In this document: in pieces, positions 58,801 through 64,000 of the stretch
Numbering within the stretch: position 1 is the first letter of the stretch
How the letters are laid out: each line of letters begins with the position of its first letter
Assembly (NCBI RefSeq): GCF_013368755.1
Contig: NC_049562.1
Span: 3,906,001 to 3,970,000, forward strand
Direction of reading: 5' to 3'
From: Talaromyces rugulosus
Lineage: Eukaryota > Ascomycota > Eurotiomycetes > Eurotiales > Trichocomaceae
Length of the DNA stretch: 64,000 nt
Notes under the pieces: generated by a model
The model's input: only the letters and a program-made list of their open reading frames with translations
Told to the model about the DNA's origin: nothing
Database searches by the model: none
Translations under genes and position numbers: made by a program

Positions 58801-59743
58801 TGGGAGCTGCGCGAGGGAACGGGTCAAATTTGCTGTTGGAGCACTTGTTGACGTAGAACCCAGATACGTGGGCGGTTACTTGGTGTTGTTCGCCCTCGTT
58901 TGTTGTCACTTGGAGGTAGAGCAAGTGGCCCTTCTGTCGGAGGCTGTATGGAGGTGGATTCCAGGGCGAGAGGGAAATTGCCTTGACTGTCTTGGGTGCC
59001 GGGGTTTGAATACGAGGGAGGATTGTATTCAAGTGACCAGCGGCATTGGGGTCATAGCCGGACAATGGATGCTCCGGGGCTGAGGCAGACTTGTCGGATT
59101 CAGAAGTCTCCTCATTTGCTACCGAGTCGTGAAGGGAAAGGCCAGCGGAGACACCTTGGAGGTTGTCCACGCGATCACCGGCGGCGCCAACCAGCTCCCT
59201 GATTCGGATAAGATGCATACGAGCCTCTTTCTCCGTGTATGGATCCTCCACCAAGCTTATTTCGCAATCGGCTTTCAGGCCTTCCACCTCGGACAACTCG
59301 ATGAAGTCGTTGATGCGTTCTCCGTTGAATTCAAGGTGGAAGCAAGTGTACTGGAAAGTGCTGGGGAGCTCGACGATAGACTGGCGAACATCCTGAACTT
59401 GCTCTTGGCTCGATACCTAACAGAAGCGCCGGGTCAGACAAACTTGTTCTTCTTCCATATAAAAGAATGCCAGAAAGGTACTGTACCATGACCTGAATCT
59501 TGTAAGGCTCGTGCGGCAGCTTCACGGTAATTTGGAAAACGCCTGTAGAAAATACAATAAGCATTGCACCACCGACTCACTGATTGGTTTGTATACCTCC
59601 TCCATTGTTTTCGTCGACATCCTCGGGCTTCTCGGCGTGAGTCCCTGCGCAAGCTTGTCAGTTGAGAGAAAGAGGACAATTGAGTTGCCGGACAGTCAGT
59701 ACGAACCGTTTGGTTTCTCCAAAGCTCCATTGCTTGCTGCCAT
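55838..59743 (-). CDS. CLU1: Clustered mitochondria protein CLU1/CluA
   Basis: Conserved cytosolic RNA-binding protein needed for normal mitochondrial distribution and translation of nuclear-encoded mitochondrial mRNAs; in yeast it copurifies with eIF3. Four exons: 59707-59743, 59597-59644, 59487-59542 and 55838-59416, giving 1239 residues. The three small 5' exons encode MAASNGALEKPNG, THAEKPEDVDENNGG and VFQITVKLPHEPYKIQVM; the large exon continues VSSQEQVQDVRQSIVELPST. Domains: N-terminal ubiquitin-like CLU_N, CLU domain (DWNEEFQTTRELPREAVQDR, ARGEVAPLNPTESRDAQIFV), central eIF3-p135-like region (LYRISPLDVSWAEDEGEYPH), and C-terminal TPRs (ALIYVKHAMDLWKIIYGPNH). The lysine/glutamine-rich end is typical. 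The first donor is the uncommon gttcgt. The start is the only ATG that yields the short conserved N-terminus. Confidence 0.95.
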
Positions 59744-60639
59744 GGTTGCAAACGACGACGACTGGATGCCAGTTCACGGTGTTTCGGTATTATCAACAGA
59801 AGGGCTCCAAAAAGACAGAGCGCCGGCAGCCCGCAAAGCAACGAGACTTTTCCTTCCCAGAAAGCAAAAAGAAAATGGCGTAAAAAAAATTAGCAATTGA
59901 CACAGTTAAGAACAATAATGATTGAAAGTGGCGATTGCACAAGCAAGCTCTGGGGAATTTAAAAAAAAAATTGCATTTGGCAAATCGGGTGACGAATTAG
60001 CATCGGGAGCGGACGGGCGGCACTTCTCCACCCGGCAGACCGGCAGCAGCGCCAAAGGAGCGTCATGGCTTGCTGCCAGGGTATAGAACAGGAAGTATAT
60101 AGCTAGGATGTTACTGGTTCTGAATTGGGCCAGAGTGTGTATAGGAACAGTAGAAGTAAACAAGCCCGGTGATTATTTACGCGTGGGAGCCTGAGGTCCT
60201 TCCGTGGCTGGTCTGCACCCATCGCGCCTTCCCCGTCGGCCACTGGGCGCTGGCTGATTACACCGTGGCGCGGGCCTTCGTAGCACCGCCTCTTTTCTCG
60301 TTCATTCACTGTTCATTCCTTCATCACTCGTTCACCCAGTCCAGTCACTCATTTATTCCAGTATTATTTCTGCTGGGTTTCCTCGTGTTTTTTTCTTTCT
60401 TTCTTTCTAGCCTTTTGTCGCTCCTTTGTTATTGTCTTTTTCGCCAGCTGCTTTGTGTCGGAGACCGGGACAGCTTCTATGAATTCGACTTTTTCTACTC
60501 TCTAAATTGATATTGAGAACCACTTCATCGGTCGTGGACTTCAATTGCCTGGGCTACGCCTAGACGTTCAACTCAGCTGACCCCGGCTGAAACATTGAAA
60601 GAAAGAAAAAATATTTAAGAAAGATAATCAATAATAACA
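59744..60639. other. Divergent promoter between CLU1 and the mitochondrial P-loop gene
   Basis: Bidirectional upstream region of about 900 bases. The plus-strand side (60290-60430) is strongly CT-rich with ttcattc and tttc repeats, typical of a transcription start region. No gene is supported. Confidence 0.55.
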
Positions 60640-62518
60640 ATGTTCTCTTACACTTTGGCTTTCAGGAGAACGGCGGTCAGCCTCAGCCGCGGGACAGCAC
60701 GTGCAAAGGTGCCGCTGTTGGCCGCTCCTTTCAATAGCATCAGCAAGAGAAGCTTCATATTGACTCCGGGACAACCGGACCCCGCTGATGATGATTCCCA
60801 AAAGGGCCAATCCCAGTCCAACTGGAAAGACTCGACGATGAAAGTGCTGGAAACAGCTGGGGCGACGTTGGCATCGATCGCGGTTTTAGGGTTACTAGTT
60901 CCCCCTTATACTTCTTGTCATGCCCAAAACTAACCGGTGACAGGCTTGCTGGATATTCATACCACAGGTACTACAAGTACTTGGTCCTGAGTAAAATCGA
61001 CAATGCTTTTGAGCCGGGCGACCCGGCTCTGGATGTCGCCGGTGTGTCTCCCGGAAAAGAAGCAAAAGATACGGAGCACTGGGTTGTACGCGACGAACAG
61101 GAAAAAATTGACCGCATCGTGACCGGCGAGCTCAAAGGTCATTATTACCTTCTGGTGGGCGAGAAAGGCACTGGGAAAACATCCATGCTGTTGAATTCAA
61201 TGCAAAAGGTGAATGGCAAACGGGTTGCAATGTTTGAAGCGCACGCCGATCTAGAAATCTTCCGCGTACGATTCGGCAAAGCCCTAGATTTTGAATTCCA
61301 CGAAGAGTATGTGCTTATGCCCCTGGATTGCACCACGCAGCTCTAGTTCTTAACGTTGTTCTTTCTAGTTATATCGGCAGTCTTTTTAGTATCAGAGGAC
61401 CACGCGACACGACAGCCTTGCTGGACATTGAACGCGCTTTTAACAAGCTAGAGAAAGTAGCTTTGCAACGACGTACCAAAGGCGACTCTCCTTTGTTGCT
61501 GGTTGTCAACAGCGCGCATCTAATCCGTGATGATGAGGACGGCCGAGACTTGCTGGAATTGATGCAACAACGCGCAGAACAGTGGGCCGCCAGCAATCTG
61601 GTCACGATGAGTATGCCGCCCCTAAACCAATATTGTTGATTATTGGCATTTCCTTACTGAACCTTTCGTCTGTCTAGTTTTCAACAGTGATGACTATTGG
61701 GTTTACGAGCGTCTAAAGAGATATGCGACCCGCATGGAAGTTATACCAGTCCCGGACTTGCCGAAACAAAAAGCCATGGGAGCTTTGCAGAGATATAGAA
61801 GGCGGTATCACAACGAAGAGGTTTCGCAGGACATATTGACCCAGGTCTACAACCATGTTGGAGGCCGTTTATCATTCCTTAACCGAGTTGCAAAATCACA
61901 CGATATGCTGCAGACCTGCCAGGATATTTGCACGGCCGAGAAGACATGGCTTCTGAATCGCTGCTGGATTCTGGGCTCCGAGATGGATGACGATGTCATG
62001 GACGAACAGAAATTCTCCGTATGCTTTTGCTTCCTACGTGATACCTACTTATAGAATAATACTAACTCTTAAAAACAAAGTCCGCTGCCATGGTTCTTGC
62101 CAAGGCTCTTGTGGATCAAGAGAAGGACATGGAGAAGACGTACGATGAGGAACATGGACACATATTGCCAGAGATGCCCTTGCACAAGGCGCGCCAGGTG
62201 ATGACAAGAGCAGACTTTATTCAAGGCTACGATCACGACAACATCTTCACGATCGACTCTAGGGCCATGGTGCGAGCCGATTCAGTGCCCATGCAGCTCG
62301 CCTTTCGAGAGATCTGTGCCGAGCCCGGCTTTGACGAGTATCTTGAGAAGACTTTAGAACGCATCGGTGATATCGAGAGCTTGGGACGAACGCGCGAGCT
62401 GACGATCAAAGATCTCTGGGACCAAGGGAAGTACCAGGTCGTGGTGCGAGACAACCACGGACGCGAGGCAGGCACCGTCGAATTTTCTGTCAAGGAGAAG
62501 AAGGATGGCGACGATTAA
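60640..62518 (+). CDS. Mitochondrial membrane-anchored P-loop ATPase-like protein
   Basis: Protein of 544 residues from exons 60640-60890, 60944-61306, 61369-61610, 61678-62018 and 62081-62518. The N-terminus (MFSYTLAFRRTAVSLSRGTA, SISKRSF) is a clear mitochondrial presequence. A hydrophobic segment follows at about 76-90 (LASIAVLGLAGYSYH), predicting an inner-membrane anchor. A Walker A motif GEKGTGKT lies at 156-163. The expected Walker B strand reads LLLVVNSAHL, with Asn252 and Ser253 where an acidic pair is normal. The sensor-like strand is MIFNSDDYWV, followed by RLSFLNRVAKSHDM and an extended helical C-terminus (ELTIKDLWDQGKYQVVVRDN). It resembles archaeal-type AAA/STAND ATPase domains found in fungal mitochondrial proteins, but I cannot name an experimentally studied ortholog. 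All splice joins fall at normal donors except the first (gttact). Confidence 0.88.
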
Positions 62519-62787
62519 GTTGAGGATGTAAATGTAGCGTTTTTTTTTTTTTTTGCGGTTTTTTTGGAGAGGCCACCTGTGTTATAGAATACCATTTGAT
62601 GACTAAGTCGCTGTTTTCAACTTTTGAGCCTTTCATGGTAGAGTCGAACAAAGCTTGAATAAAATAGTGGGGCGTTTCTAGGTGATGTCATGCGCCGCCC
62701 ATCAAAGATCGTCTGGAAAAAAGCAACGTCCAAACGCACCTCGTCTGAACCAACCTCAACTATAACAAACAACCTCCAAAAGAAATA

Positions 62788-63906
62788 ATGGCCAAAACCT
62801 CGCGTCCGCGTCAAGGGCGTGCCGATAAGAGCAGCGGCAATGCTGTCATTGCTAAGAAAGCTGCCGGATCGTCGCACGTGCACTCGCGCATTCAGAATCT
62901 CCCGCGACCAGCTCGGTATCTCCTACTCGTGACGAGCAGCCTCTTTCTAAGCTCTTCGCTCCTCACGCTCGTCTCCCCTCAGAATGCTGGGAACCTGGCA
63001 GGTGTTAGCAAGCACTTGGAAGAGTGGTGGGAAGCTGGTGGGCTCATCGCTTGGAGAGCTGTTGATTTGGGACTGGCTTGGCTCGTAGGGTTTGACGGTA
63101 CGTTTTTCTTATCTCTAACTGTGTGGGCAGTCTTGCTAACATAGATATCTTCAATAGGATGGGACGTTACCGAATTGACTGTGCTTACCCACGTGCCAGT
63201 CTACTTCCTCATGCTGAATTTCTACAACGTAAGACCGACGGCCGTTGCGAGCACATTCCTGATCGAAGTGATATCAAAGACAGTCCCCTTTGTCCTCTTA
63301 AGGGGACCCAACTCAGTACATGCCCTCTCAACCCCGCGCGCAAAGGGAATTTCAAATATTGGTATCCTGCAAGATCGAGCGACGGCTCTGTACGTCTCTA
63401 TTGCCGCGGCTGCGACCTACACAATCGTGCTTTCCGTGGGTTTCTCGACCTGGTTGCCGGTGCACCTTGTCACGCACTTTGAAAATATCCCCGATATCCG
63501 ACTAGTGCATTCCGGGTTACAGGGGCTACCACCTGTTTTCTTGCAACTTGCACTGGGTGGGTATGCAGCATATGATCTCCTCTTCGTCAGCTCTGCTGGA
63601 TGGCCAGCAACAACAGAAACAAGTAACAACAGCACTGGGGGAAATGATACAGACCGCGAAGGAGAATACTTGATTACATCTCTATACAACCGCACATGGG
63701 GCAGACTTTCGCCCAAGGGGAAAATACTTGCCAGTCGCACGCTCATCCTAGCCACAATGACACTAGTCAACACGATCATCCAGGTATCAGGTACAGTGGC
63801 AGGAGTTGACCTACTGGGTTCGGCTGGCTGGGGCGCACTCTGGGCTACTGCGGTGTTGGCTGTTGGTGGTCTTTTTGCCTGGATCGAAGCGGTTCCGGGA
63901 GTTTGA
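62788..63906 (+). CDS. Uncharacterised multi-pass membrane protein
   Basis: Protein of 352 residues from exons 62788-63097 and 63158-63906 (gtacgt donor, gctaac branch site, caatag acceptor). A basic N-terminus of about 40 residues (MAKTSRPRQGRADKSSG) precedes six or seven hydrophobic helices: YLLLVTSSLFLSSSLLTLVS, LTHVPVYFLMLNFYN, ASTFLIEVISKTVPFVLL, YVSIAAAATYTIVLSVGF, VFLQLALGGYAAYDLLFVSS, LILATMTLVNTIIQVSG and WGALWATAVLAVGGLFAWIE. A polar loop with potential N-glycosylation sites (SNNSTGG) lies near 240-250. The intron join restores GFDGWDVTELT. It follows the P-loop gene on the same strand after 269 bases, but fungal neighbours are seldom co-transcribed. I do not recognise the family; organellar membrane location is a guess. 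Confidence 0.85.
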
Positions 63907-64000
63907 TACCTTCCCCCCTCCAAAAAGAAAGATACCGTTTGTTTGCGTTTAGGTAAATACTAATTCGTTTTCGGTTCGTGTGTTATGATACACTGGGTTC
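63907..64000. other. 3' flank at right window edge
   Basis: Downstream sequence of the membrane-protein gene. Too short to interpret. Confidence 0.6.

Noticed and set aside
1..64000. Secondary-metabolite cluster, CRISPR array, tRNA or rRNA genes
   Set aside because: No backbone synthase, no regular direct-repeat array, and no tRNA B-box or rRNA segment was seen on either strand by eye.

Overview
The window is nuclear DNA from a filamentous ascomycete, most likely a Eurotiomycete close to Aspergillus or Penicillium. The evidence is many short introns (about 50-90 nt) with CTAAC/CTAAT-type branch sites, CT-rich leaders, and a gene set (RTA1-like, TenA-like, BOR1, dynactin, phosphoketolase/acetate kinase) typical of that group. 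It holds 22 intact protein-coding genes that I can support, one gene cut by the left edge, one heavily mutated pseudogene, one likely very small gene and one doubtful reading frame. I saw no tRNA, rRNA or CRISPR array. Splice sites were placed by eye. For every multi-exon gene that is complete in the window, the exon lengths sum to a multiple of three and the joined frame stays open.

Layout. 0-4.6 kb: the 3' part of an EB1/Bim1 microtubule plus-end gene and a Ser/Thr-rich single-pass membrane protein. 4.6-6.4 kb: AT-rich DNA with a fungal phosphotransferase-family pseudogene that looks RIP-mutated. 6.4-15.5 kb: RTA1-like 7-TM protein, ING/PHD chromatin protein, DEDDh exonuclease-fold (Gfd2-like) protein, TenA-like protein. 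17.4-29.3 kb: a dense housekeeping block of PMC1-type Ca2+-ATPase, ARPC5, NDUFAF5-like methyltransferase, dynactin p62, ribosomal protein S7 and a Rab5 GTPase. 29.3-36.6 kb: mostly non-coding DNA with a candidate tiny gene, a GC-rich hairpin island, long homopolymers and repeated TACGGAGTA-type motifs. 36.7-41.3 kb: divergent acetate kinase and phosphoketolase genes on a shared 274-bp promoter, forming a two-step acetyl-phosphate route. 41.4-50 kb: BOR1-type anion exchanger, branchpoint-binding protein, glutathione transferase, ferric reductase. 51.2-52.1 kb is AT-rich and empty. 52.2-63.9 kb: a large uncharacterised AT-hook protein, CLU1, a mitochondrial P-loop protein with a degenerate Walker B, and a multi-spanning membrane protein.

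Functional links visible in the window are the phosphoketolase-acetate kinase pair, cytoskeletal genes (EB1, ARPC5, dynactin p62), and several mitochondrial genes (NDUFAF5, CLU1, P-loop protein, GST with a presequence-like N-terminus). Only the phosphoketolase/acetate kinase pair is arranged like a true functional cluster. I found no clear new multi-gene system. The best leads are the tiny gene at 31.4-31.6 kb, the GC island at 32.6-33.0 kb and the acidic insertion in the Rab5 GTPase.
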